DNA of 7,865 bases, taken from Caldilineaceae bacterium (GTDB lineage Bacteria > Chloroflexota > Anaerolineae > Caldilineales > Caldilineaceae). The notes beneath the pieces are model-generated. The model was not told where the DNA came from, searched no databases, and saw only the letters and a list, made by a program, of their open reading frames with translations. Both the position numbers and the translations under genes were made by a program. Below are positions 1-6,450 of this stretch, in pieces. The stretch's first letter is position 1, and every line of letters begins with the position of its first letter. The stretch spans positions 1-7,865 of the forward strand of contig JACSRH010000345.1 in NCBI GenBank assembly GCA_014879855.1. Direction: 5' to 3'.

Positions 1-1
1 G

Positions 2-586
2 ATCGACTATCGCGACCACGCCGACGAGGGCGTCATTGCCATCCAGACCGCCGAGCCGGTGACCGACGATTGGGCCACGACGATTGCCGCCGCATGTCAG
101 CTCCAGCCGGAGCATCTATACATTTTGGTCGCGCCTAACTCCAGCCTGGTCTGCGCGATCCAGGTGGCGGCGCGCATCGTGGAGCAGTCGCTGCACCGGC
201 TGGCGGAGGAAGGCTTCGACGTGCGCGCGGTCAAGTACGCACACGGCTTCGGCGTGATCCCGCCGCTGATTGCGGACGAAGTCGTGGCGATGGGGCGCAT
301 CAACGACTCGCTGCTCTATGGCGGCGTCGCCACGCTCTACGTGGATGCGCCCGACGATGCGATTGCCGCGGTGATCGGCAAAGTGGTCTCGGTCGCCTCG
401 CGCGCTTACGGCCGTCCCTTTGTCGAGATTTATGAGGACGCCGGCCGCGACTTCTACCAGATTCCGCTTGACCTGCACTCGCCGGCGGTGCTGCACATCA
501 ACAACTTGAACAGCGGGCGCACCTTCAGTGCAGGTGAGATCAACTACGCCGTGCTGCAGGAGTCATTCTTTGGCGAGGGTGCATAG
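2..586 (+). CDS. mch: Methenyltetrahydromethanopterin cyclohydrolase (Mch), C-terminal part, 5' end outside window
   Basis: The reading frame is open from base 2 to the TAG at 584-586, giving 194 residues of a protein family that is usually about 310-320 long, so roughly the first 120 residues lie upstream. Mch is a cytoplasmic enzyme that reversibly hydrolyses methenyl- to formyl-tetrahydromethanopterin. Family hallmarks visible in order: an ILVAPNSSL segment, the QVAARIVE helix (about bases 161-184), GRINDSLLYGG (293-325), YGRPFVEIYEDAGRDFY, an SPA turn and NNLNSGRTF near the C-terminus. The Arg-x-x-Glu pair in ARIVE matches, in spacing and in distance from the C-terminus, the Arg/Glu pair I recall as catalytic in the Archaeoglobus enzyme. 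A GTG at 59 is an internal codon, not the start, because family similarity continues upstream of it (GVIAIQTAEP). The next gene, a Mer-like LLM protein, belongs to the same cofactor world. Family assignment is strong; whether the substrate is truly H4MPT is open. Confidence 0.88.
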   Translation: MDYRDHADEGVIAIQTAEPVTDDWATTIAAACQLQPEHLYILVAPNSSLVCAIQVAARIVEQSLHRLAEEGFDVRAVKYAHGFGVIPPLIADEVVAMGRINDSLLYGGVATLYVDAPDDAIAAVIGKVVSVASRAYGRPFVEIYEDAGRDFYQIPLDLHSPAVLHINNLNSGRTFSAGEINYAVLQESFFGEGA

Positions 587-589
587 AGC

Positions 590-665
590 GCGGATGACGC
601 GGATTGGGCGGATCATTGCGGATCAAGGGAAATCTGCGCAAATTCGCCAAATCCGCGTTATCCGC
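590..665. repeat. GCGGAT palindromic repeat, copy 1 (long imperfect hairpin)
   Basis: This 76-bp element starts 3 bases after the mch stop codon. The left arm has four GCGGAT units starting at 590, 599, 608 and 618. The right arm has four ATCCGC-like units starting at 632 (ATCTGC), 642 (ATTCGC), 651 and 660. Unit spacing is 9, 9, 10 on the left and 10, 9, 9 on the right, an exact mirror, around an 8-base loop (624-631). No T-run follows, so it is not a classical intrinsic terminator. It could act as a 3'-end stabiliser or processing hairpin, or be a REP/MITE-like dispersed element. A second copy with identical spacing lies at 7671-7753. Confidence 0.9.
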
Positions 666-700
666 AAGCCATTTCCCATCTGTGTAACGAGAGTAGCACT

Positions 701-1666
701 ATGACGCAACTGGGCATTCAGATCATCCCCACTATGCCGGTCGACGAAGTGATCGAGCTCGCGGTGATGGCCGAGGAACTCGGCTACGACTTCTGCCTGC
801 TCGCCGATGAAGGGTTTATGCCCGACGTCTACGTGGCGCTCGGCGCAATTGCCCAACGCACCAGCCGAATGCGGCTCGGCCCGGTCACCAACGGCTACAC
901 GCGCCATCCCGCGGTGACGGCCAACGCTCTCGCCACGCTCGACGATCTTTCCAGCAGGCGCGCGTTGGCGGTGCTCGTGGCCGGCGGGTCGATGGTGCTC
1001 AGCCCGATGGGAATTGTGCGCGAAGCGCCGCTGACAGTGATGCGGGAGACAATCGCCATTCTGCGCCAGTTGTGGCGCGGGGAGGAGGTCGCGTGGCAGG
1101 GCAAGCGGTTCAGCCTGCAACACGCCCAGTTGCACAATCATCGGTCGCACGACATTCCACTCTGGCTGGCCGTGCGTGGGGAAAAGATGCTGGCGCTCGC
1201 GGGCCAGGAGGCGGACGGCGTCGTGTTGGTGGCAAAGTCCGATCTGGCGCCTGCCCTGGAGATCGTGGCGCAGGCTGAAGCCGGGCGCACGGCGCGCTGC
1301 GACCGCATCTATATGGATCGCATCGCGTATACGCCCGAATTGCTCGAAGAAGCGTCGGCGCTGTATGCCTACGTGCTGATGGATTCGCCGTCGCGGATGC
1401 TCGACGGGCTGGGCATCAGCGAGGCCGAGATCGACGCGATCCGGCGCGCGATCGCCACTGGCGGACCCAAAGCGGCCATGCCGCTCGTGCGTCCGGACAT
1501 GATCCAGCGCTACCAGTTGGCGGGAACGCCAGACGAATGCCGGCAGGCGATCACCACCTTGGTGGCGCGCCATGAGCTGGATGCCATTGTGATGAACGTG
1601 ACAACCGCCGGCATCGAGGCCAACCGTCGTCTGCTGCAAGATATTCGTTCCATCGTGCAAGCATAG
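701..1666 (+). CDS. LLM-class (luciferase-like) oxidoreductase, Mer-like, probably F420- or flavin-dependent
   Basis: A 321-residue protein of the bacterial-luciferase-like (LLM) superfamily, expected to be a cytoplasmic TIM barrel. Its closest recognisable relative is Mer, F420-dependent methylene-tetrahydromethanopterin reductase. Similar blocks are the start (LGIQIIPTMPVDEVIELA, residues 4-21), AEELGYDF (24-31), RLGPVTNGYTRHPAVTANAL (58-77), ATLDDLS (78-84) and the C-terminal GTPDECRQAI (275-284). Length is typical of Mer and shorter than most RutA-type oxygenases. Where Mer has a GR..GIGPGD cofactor-contacting segment, this protein reads RRALAVLVAGGSMVL (86-100), so the glycine pattern differs. 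The ATG at 701 has GAGAG at 689-693, seven bases upstream. It follows mch after the palindrome and precedes the transporter by 73 bases. Adjacency to Mch favours a C1-pterin role; an oxygenase or reductase acting directly on the imported substrate is the alternative. Confidence 0.8.
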   Translation: MTQLGIQIIPTMPVDEVIELAVMAEELGYDFCLLADEGFMPDVYVALGAIAQRTSRMRLGPVTNGYTRHPAVTANALATLDDLSSRRALAVLVAGGSMVLSPMGIVREAPLTVMRETIAILRQLWRGEEVAWQGKRFSLQHAQLHNHRSHDIPLWLAVRGEKMLALAGQEADGVVLVAKSDLAPALEIVAQAEAGRTARCDRIYMDRIAYTPELLEEASALYAYVLMDSPSRMLDGLGISEAEIDAIRRAIATGGPKAAMPLVRPDMIQRYQLAGTPDECRQAITTLVARHELDAIVMNVTTAGIEANRRLLQDIRSIVQA

Positions 1667-1725
1667 CGGAATCTCCCGATCGTTTGTTCTTGAGTGTCGT
1701 TGTTCGTGCTGATCTAGCTATCACT

Positions 1726-1731
1726 GGAGGA
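1726..1731 (+). promoter_or_regulatory. Strong Shine-Dalgarno site of the binding-protein gene
   Basis: GGAGGA lies 8 bases ahead of the ATG at 1740. It is the best ribosome-binding site in the window and fixes the start of the binding-protein gene. It fits the usual need for more binding protein than permease. Confidence 0.8.
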
Positions 1732-1739
1732 AGAGAAAC

Positions 1740-2777
1740 ATGTTGACTACAAGCAAGCGAGCGTGGGGTCTGGTCATGTTGTTGATGGTGGTTGCGCTGT
1801 TGGTTGGCGCGTGTGCAGGCGTGAACGCGCCGGCTGCCGCGCCCGCGGAAAACGGCGCACCGGCCGCGGCAGCGTTCAAGGTTGGCCTGGTGCACCCCAG
1901 CCCGGTGACCGACGCGTGGAGCGGCCAGGCCTACGCCGCCATCGAGCGCATGCGCGATGAATTGGGCGCGGAGATCGCCAATGTCGAAGTGGGTGACCCG
2001 GCCGGCTATGAAAAGGCGTTCAGCGACTTCGCCAGCCAGGGCTACACGCTGGTGATCGGCCACGGCTTCCAATATCAGGACGCGGCGGCCAAAGTGTCGC
2101 CAGATTTTCCCGACACCTACTTCACCACAGTGGGCGGCGACAAAACCACTGCCAACTTTGCGCCGATCGACTTGGTGCCCGGCTATATGCAGGCGCTCTA
2201 TGCGATGGGCGTGATGGCCGGCGAAGTCTCGCAGACCAAGCAGGCCGCCGGTTTTACGCTGGAAAACCCAGCCACCAAGCTGCCGCTGGAAGGCTTTCGC
2301 CAAGGCTTTGAAAGCATCCCTGGCAATACCTTCAGCATGATCGTGCTGCGCGACGGCAACGACGTGGGCGCGGGCAAGGAAGCGGCGTTGCAGGCGATGG
2401 CGGGTGGCGCTGACATCCTGATCGCCAACGCCAACCTGGCGGGCGATGGCGTGCTGCAGGCCGTGGCGGAGCAAGGGGACGATACCGTCTTCGCCATCGG
2501 CACGATCGGCGACCAGACGAGCAAGGCGCCGCAGAACATCCTGGCCAGCGCGCCGCTCAACATTCCGCAGGCGCTCTTTGCCGTGGCGCAGGCGGCCAAA
2601 GATGGCTCCTTCCAGGGCAACAGCGTGCGCCAGTTCACCGTCAACGACGCAGGCGTCTATCCGTTCGTTTACAACCCGGCGCTGGCCGGCATCGTCACGC
2701 CGGAAATGCAGGCGCTGGTCGATGAGACGATCGCCAAGCTCAAGGCCGGCGAAATCACGGTCGAGATGCCTCAGTAA
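1740..2777 (+). CDS. BMP-family ABC transporter substrate-binding lipoprotein (nucleoside/purine type)
   Basis: A 345-residue extracytoplasmic receptor of the basic membrane protein (BMP, PF02608-like) family; members bind nucleosides or purines and related compounds and hand them to an RbsC-type permease. The N-terminus is a lipoprotein signal: Lys6-Arg7, a hydrophobic stretch at 11-24, and a lipobox VGA-Cys25 as the lipidation site, followed by an Ala/Pro-rich linker (30-45). The mature domain opens with FKVGLVHPSPVTDAW (46-60), the usual first strand and ligand loop, and continues with FASQGYTLVIGHGFQYQDAA (97-116) and FPDTYF (123-128), all typical of BMP proteins. The Asp-Gln at 258-259 sits where the family has its second ligand loop. 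The C-terminal helix LVDETIAKLKAGEI is standard. The permeases follow after a hairpin. The exact ligand cannot be read from sequence. Confidence 0.92.
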   Translation: MLTTSKRAWGLVMLLMVVALLVGACAGVNAPAAAPAENGAPAAAAFKVGLVHPSPVTDAWSGQAYAAIERMRDELGAEIANVEVGDPAGYEKAFSDFASQGYTLVIGHGFQYQDAAAKVSPDFPDTYFTTVGGDKTTANFAPIDLVPGYMQALYAMGVMAGEVSQTKQAAGFTLENPATKLPLEGFRQGFESIPGNTFSMIVLRDGNDVGAGKEAALQAMAGGADILIANANLAGDGVLQAVAEQGDDTVFAIGTIGDQTSKAPQNILASAPLNIPQALFAVAQAAKDGSFQGNSVRQFTVNDAGVYPFVYNPALAGIVTPEMQALVDETIAKLKAGEITVEMPQ

Positions 2778-2786
2778 AAAATCTCT

Positions 2787-2832
2787 AATCTCCAATCTCT
2801 GATTTTTAAGGGAGAATCAGAGATTGGAGATT
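2787..2832. repeat. 18-bp perfect inverted repeat between binding-protein and permease genes
   Basis: The left arm AATCTCCAATCTCTGATT (2787-2804) is perfectly complementary to the right arm at 2815-2832, with a 10-base loop. It begins 9 bases after the TAA of the binding-protein gene. The left side also has a 7-base period (AATCTCT-AATCTCC-AATCTCT from about 2780). It is AT-rich against a GC-rich background. No T-run follows on the + strand, so it is not a classical terminator; protection of the upstream message, as for REP hairpins after malE, is a reasonable role. A GGAG at 2826-2829, the only Shine-Dalgarno-like sequence before permease 1, lies inside the right arm. Confidence 0.88.
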
Positions 2833-2846
2833 GAAAGTCCTTGCCC

Positions 2847-3902
2847 ATGACCACCGTGACCCTTTCCCGCCAAACCGGCGCTACACTCTGGCGCAATATA
2901 GCGCTGCCGCTGCTGGCAATCCTGGCGGCGCTGCTGGTCGGCGCGCTGATGTTGGCGCTGTCGGGCTTCGATGTGGCCGCAGCCTACGGCGCGCTGTGGA
3001 GCGGCATCTTTGGCAACGCGCGCAACATTGGCGAGGCGCTGCTGCGCGCCACGCCGCTGATCCTGGTGGGCGCCGGGATTGCGATTGCCTTTCGCTGCGG
3101 CATCTGGAACATTGGCGCCGAAGGACAGTTTTACATGGGCGCGGCGGCTGGCGCGTTCGTTGGTCTTCAGGCGGGCGCGCTCTCGCCCTGGCTCGCCATT
3201 CCGACGGCGCTGCTGGCCGGCGCGCTCTGCGGCGGGCTGTGGGCCGCGATTGCCGGCTGGCTCAAGGTGCGGCTGGGACTGAACGAGGTCGTGACCACGA
3301 TCATGCTCAACTACATCGCCATCGGCATTGTCGGCTATCTCGTGACCGGGCCGATGCAGGAGGCAAGCCGCTACAACCCGCAGACCGACGAGATCGCGGC
3401 CGGGATGGTGCTGCCCAGGCTGCTGCCAGGGATGCGCGTGCACGCTGGCTTTTTGCTGGCGCTGCTCCTGCCGGTGCTGGCGTCGATCCTGCTTTTTCGC
3501 ACGCCGTGGGGTTTTGCGCTGCGCGCGGTGGGCTACAATCCGGTCGCGGCGCAACATGCCGGCATTCGCGTCAACCGGCAGTACGTGCTGGCGATCAGCC
3601 TGAGCGGTGCGCTGGCGGGCGTCGCCGGAGCGGTGGAAGTTCTGGGTGTGATCGGGCGCCTCTACGAGAACATCTCGCCGGGCTACGGCTTCACTGGCAT
3701 TGCCGTCTCGCTGCTGGCGGCCAACCACCCAATCGGCGTGATCTTTTCTGGGCTGCTCTTTGGCGCACTCACCACCGGCGCCGAATTGATGCAACTGACC
3801 GCGCAGATTCCCTCGTCGATGACCTTTATTTTGCAGGGTCTGATCATTGCGTTTCTGGTTTCGTTCCGCGCGCTACAAGGGCGGGTCTGGCCGCGAGGAT
3901 AA
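2847..3902 (+). CDS. BMP-type ABC transporter permease 1 (NupP/RbsC-like)
   Basis: A 351-residue polytopic membrane protein of the BPD_transp_2 (RbsC) fold, the first of two permeases in nucleoside-type BMP importers. Hydrophobic segments run from 18-38 to 326-340. Diagnostic blocks are FRCGIWNIGAEGQFYMG (82-98), GLNEVVTTIMLNYIA (144-158), the cytoplasmic coupling region LRAVGYNPVAAQHAGI (225-240) and GYGFTGIAVSLL (279-290). The first two are the usual signature of permease 1 in this family. The start is uncertain: ATG 2847 is chosen, but an in-frame TTG at 2841 lies 11 bases after a GGAG (2826-2829) that is folded into the preceding inverted repeat. The stop overlaps the ribosome-binding site of permease 2. 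It forms a heterodimer with the next gene product. Confidence 0.93.
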   Translation: MTTVTLSRQTGATLWRNIALPLLAILAALLVGALMLALSGFDVAAAYGALWSGIFGNARNIGEALLRATPLILVGAGIAIAFRCGIWNIGAEGQFYMGAAAGAFVGLQAGALSPWLAIPTALLAGALCGGLWAAIAGWLKVRLGLNEVVTTIMLNYIAIGIVGYLVTGPMQEASRYNPQTDEIAAGMVLPRLLPGMRVHAGFLLALLLPVLASILLFRTPWGFALRAVGYNPVAAQHAGIRVNRQYVLAISLSGALAGVAGAVEVLGVIGRLYENISPGYGFTGIAVSLLAANHPIGVIFSGLLFGALTTGAELMQLTAQIPSSMTFILQGLIIAFLVSFRALQGRVWPRG

Positions 3903-3907
3903 CCTTT

Positions 3908-4834
3908 ATGGAATGGCTGATCGGGTTACAGGCGTTGTTGCAGGCCACCGTGCGCATGGCCGCGCCGCTCACCTTCACCGCGGTGGGCGAGACCTACGGC
4001 GAGCGCGCTGGCGTCATCAACATTGGCCTGGAGGGGCTGATGTTGATCGGTGCGGTCACGGCCTATGCGGTGGCTTTTGCCAGCGGCAATGTCTGGCTGG
4101 GCGTGTTCGCGGCTGGGCTGGCCGCGGCGACCTTCGGGGTGCTCTTTGGTGTGGTGACGATCACCCTGGGCGCCAATCAGATCGTCGCGGGCGCTGCGCT
4201 CAACCTGATCGGACTGGGGCTGTCGAGTTTTATCTACCGCGCTTTCTTCGGCAGCGTCACGAATCGTGCGATCCAGCCGCTGGAGACGGTCAAGATTCCG
4301 CTGCTCAACCAGATTCCCGTGGTGGGGCCGGTGCTGTTCGAGCAGAATCTGCTGGTCTACGCCGCGCTGCTGCTGGCGCCGCTGGCCGCGCTGGTGCTCA
4401 ACCGCACGATGCTGGGGCTGGCGCTGCGTTCGGTGGGTGAGCATCCCAAAGCGACGGCGACGGCGGGCCTCTCGGTGATCGGGCTGCGCTATGCGGCGGT
4501 GGCCTTTGGCGGCATGATGGCGGGCATCGGCGGCGCCTATCTGTCGGTGGCCTACGCCAATCAATTTGTAGAGAATATGGTGGCAGGCCGCGGCTTCATT
4601 GCGTTGGCAATCGTCGTCTTTGGCCGCTGGTCGCCGCTCGGCGCGCTCTGGGCGAGCCTGCTCTTTGGCTTTACCTTTGCGCTGCAACTGCGTTTGCAGG
4701 CGCAGAGCATCCCCATCGCCTACCAGTTCCTGCAGATCCTGCCTTACGTCGCCACCATCGTCGCCATGATTTTGCTGCGCGGGCAGTCGGCGCAACCCAA
4801 GGCGCTGGGCGTCCCCTACACGGAGCGGACATGA
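3908..4834 (+). CDS. BMP-type ABC transporter permease 2 (NupQ/RbsC-like)
   Basis: A 308-residue polytopic membrane protein, the partner of permease 1. Family blocks: GERAGVINIGLEGLMLIGAV (31-50), LGANQIVAGAALNLIGLGL (87-105), the coupling loop LRSVGEHPKATATAGLSV (173-190) and GRGFIALAIVVFGRWSP (227-243). The last two are close to invariant in permease 2 of nucleoside importers. The ATG at 3908 has GAGGA at 3895-3899, which overlaps the end of permease 1, so the two are almost certainly co-translated. Its TGA overlaps the ATG of the ATPase gene as ATGA (4831-4834). The same reading frame stays open upstream to about 2831, but that part lies over permease 1 and is a high-GC shadow. Confidence 0.94.
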   Translation: MEWLIGLQALLQATVRMAAPLTFTAVGETYGERAGVINIGLEGLMLIGAVTAYAVAFASGNVWLGVFAAGLAAATFGVLFGVVTITLGANQIVAGAALNLIGLGLSSFIYRAFFGSVTNRAIQPLETVKIPLLNQIPVVGPVLFEQNLLVYAALLLAPLAALVLNRTMLGLALRSVGEHPKATATAGLSVIGLRYAAVAFGGMMAGIGGAYLSVAYANQFVENMVAGRGFIALAIVVFGRWSPLGALWASLLFGFTFALQLRLQAQSIPIAYQFLQILPYVATIVAMILLRGQSAQPKALGVPYTERT

Positions 4835-6414
4835 CCGAGCAAACGCCGCGCCTGCGGCTGGCGGGCATCTCCAAACACTTCGGGGCGGTTCAGGCCAACA
4901 ACGACATCGCACTGGAGGTGGCACCGGGCGAGATTCACTGTCTGCTCGGCGAAAATGGCGCGGGCAAATCGACGCTGATGAATATCCTCTACGGGCTGGT
5001 GCGTCCCGATGCCGGCGCGATCTTTCTGGATGGCAAGCCAGCCACGATCCGTTCGCCTCATCAGGCGATTGAACTGGGGATCGGCATGGTGCACCAGCAC
5101 TTCATGCTCGTCCCGACGCTGACTGTCGCAGAGAATGTGATTCTCGCCACGCGACCGCTCCTTTCGCTGCGCAGGCTGGGCGAGTCGGTGATACGCGACC
5201 GCCGCGCCATCGAGCGGCAGGTCGGCGAGGTGGCGCAGCGCTATGGGCTGAAGATCGACCCGGCCGCGCGCGTCTCTGCGCTCAGCGTGGGCGAGCAGCA
5301 GCGCGTCGAGATCGTCAAGGCGCTCTATCGTGGGGTCAAGCTCTTGATTCTCGACGAACCCACCGCCGTGTTGACCCCGCAGGAAACGAGCGATCTTTTC
5401 AAGACACTCCGGGATTTCACCGCCGCGGGCCTGTCGATCATTTTGATCACCCATAAGCTGCATGAGGTGATGGCGATCAGCGACCGCGTCACGGTGCTGC
5501 GCGATGGCAAAGTCGTGGGCCGGCGCGTCACGCGCCAGACGGACACCCACGAACTGGCGGAGCTGATGGTGGGGCGCGATGTGCGGCTGACAGTGGAGAA
5601 GCGCGCGGCTCAGCCCGGCGCGCCCGCGCTGGTTGTCGAGGCGTTGACTGTCCTCGGCGCGCATGGACGGCGCCTGCTCGATCAGCTTTCGCTGCAGGTG
5701 GCCGCCGGCGAAGTCCTGGGCGTGGCCGGCGTGGATGGCAACGGGCAGCGCGAGCTGGCTCTTGCGATTACGGGGATTTTGCGCCCGGACAGCGGCAGCA
5801 TCACCGTCGAAGGCAAGGCGTTGACCGGCGCCATGCCGCGTCAGATTGCCGACGCAAGCGTGCGTCACATCCCGGAAGATCGCCAGCAGATGGGGCTGAT
5901 CCTCGATTTTTCCGCCGCCGACAACTTTGTGCTCAAGCAGTTCAGCCGGCTGCCGTTCACGCGTCGCGGCCTGCTGCAACCCGCTACGATCCTGGCCCAT
6001 GCACAGCGGTTGATCCGCGCATTTGACGTGCGCACGCCTTCCCCGGCGCTGCCGGTGGCGAATCTTTCCGGCGGCAACCAGCAGAAGGTGGTGCTCGGCC
6101 GCGAGATCGACAGCAACCCGCGCGTGCTGGTGGCCGCGCAGCCAACGCGCGGCCTCGACGTCGGCGCCACCGAGTATGTGCACAAGGCCCTGATCGCACA
6201 GCGCGACGCTGGCGCGGCGATCCTGCTCATCTCCACCGAGCTGGAAGAGGTGCTGGCGTTGAGCGACCGCATCGTGGTGCTGTACGAGGGACGCATCGTT
6301 GGCGAGGTTCCCGGCGACCGCGCCAACACGCAGAAGATCGGGCTGATGATGGCCGGGGTGCAGGCTGCGTTGCAACCAGTGGAGCGCTGGGGGACGAACA
6401 CGAATGAAGCTTGA
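4831..6414 (+). CDS. Double-domain ABC transporter ATPase of the BMP/nucleoside importer
   Basis: A 527-residue peripheral membrane ATPase with two tandem nucleotide-binding domains, as in RbsA and NupO. Domain 1 is complete: Walker A GENGAGKST (40-48), Q-loop Gln89, signature LSVGEQQRVE (151-160), Walker B LLILDEPT with Asp175-Glu176, and His208 switch. Domain 2 is degenerate in the way usual for this family: the Walker A position reads GVDGNGQRE (300-308) without the Lys-Ser/Thr, the signature LSGGNQQKV (412-420) is kept, Walker B reads VLVAAQPTRGLD (432-443) lacking Asp-Glu, and the switch His is replaced (ISTE, 467-470). One competent site per pair is therefore expected. It overlaps permease 2 by four bases, with GGAG at 4822-4825 as ribosome-binding site, which points to translational coupling. 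Confidence 0.96.
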   Translation: MTEQTPRLRLAGISKHFGAVQANNDIALEVAPGEIHCLLGENGAGKSTLMNILYGLVRPDAGAIFLDGKPATIRSPHQAIELGIGMVHQHFMLVPTLTVAENVILATRPLLSLRRLGESVIRDRRAIERQVGEVAQRYGLKIDPAARVSALSVGEQQRVEIVKALYRGVKLLILDEPTAVLTPQETSDLFKTLRDFTAAGLSIILITHKLHEVMAISDRVTVLRDGKVVGRRVTRQTDTHELAELMVGRDVRLTVEKRAAQPGAPALVVEALTVLGAHGRRLLDQLSLQVAAGEVLGVAGVDGNGQRELALAITGILRPDSGSITVEGKALTGAMPRQIADASVRHIPEDRQQMGLILDFSAADNFVLKQFSRLPFTRRGLLQPATILAHAQRLIRAFDVRTPSPALPVANLSGGNQQKVVLGREIDSNPRVLVAAQPTRGLDVGATEYVHKALIAQRDAGAAILLISTELEEVLALSDRIVVLYEGRIVGEVPGDRANTQKIGLMMAGVQAALQPVERWGTNTNEA

Positions 6415-6450
6415 TCCTGCCAATAAGGCAAGCGATAGAAACGAGTGGGA

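Noticed and set aside
590..665. GCGGAT units as a CRISPR-like or tandem repeat array
   Set aside because: Units are 6 bases with 3-4 base spacers and are mirrored into a hairpin; there are no repeat-spacer dimensions or cas genes.
623..1660. 345-codon open frame on the - strand
   Set aside because: It is opposite the LLM gene and reads through the palindrome; composition is His/Arg-rich and no family is recognisable.
1690..1720. Possible promoter TTGAGT...TAGCTA ahead of the binding-protein gene
   Set aside because: Spacing of 19 bases and weak boxes; not better than chance in this AT-richer gap. A transcription start here remains possible.
2787..2836. Inverted repeat as a rho-independent terminator
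   Set aside because: The bases after the right arm are GAAAG, not a T-run, and the permease genes that must be expressed with the binding protein lie directly downstream.
2831..3907. Upstream extension of the permease 2 frame
   Set aside because: Arg/Ala/Gly-rich translation overlapping permease 1 in another frame; permease 2 homology begins only at the ATG at 3908, which has its own ribosome-binding site.
5728..6244. Loss of catalytic residues in the second ATPase domain as a sign of gene decay
   Set aside because: The degenerate Walker A, the AAQPTRG Walker B and the missing switch His are normal for ATPases of BMP-type importers, and the frame is intact.
6418..6430. Small hairpin TGCC-AATAA-GGCA between ATPase and ygeY genes
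   Set aside because: Only four base pairs; not distinguishable from chance.
6445..6450. GTG at 6445 as start of ygeY
   Set aside because: No better ribosome-binding site than for the ATG at 6451, and it adds only two residues; the ATG is preferred, though not proven.
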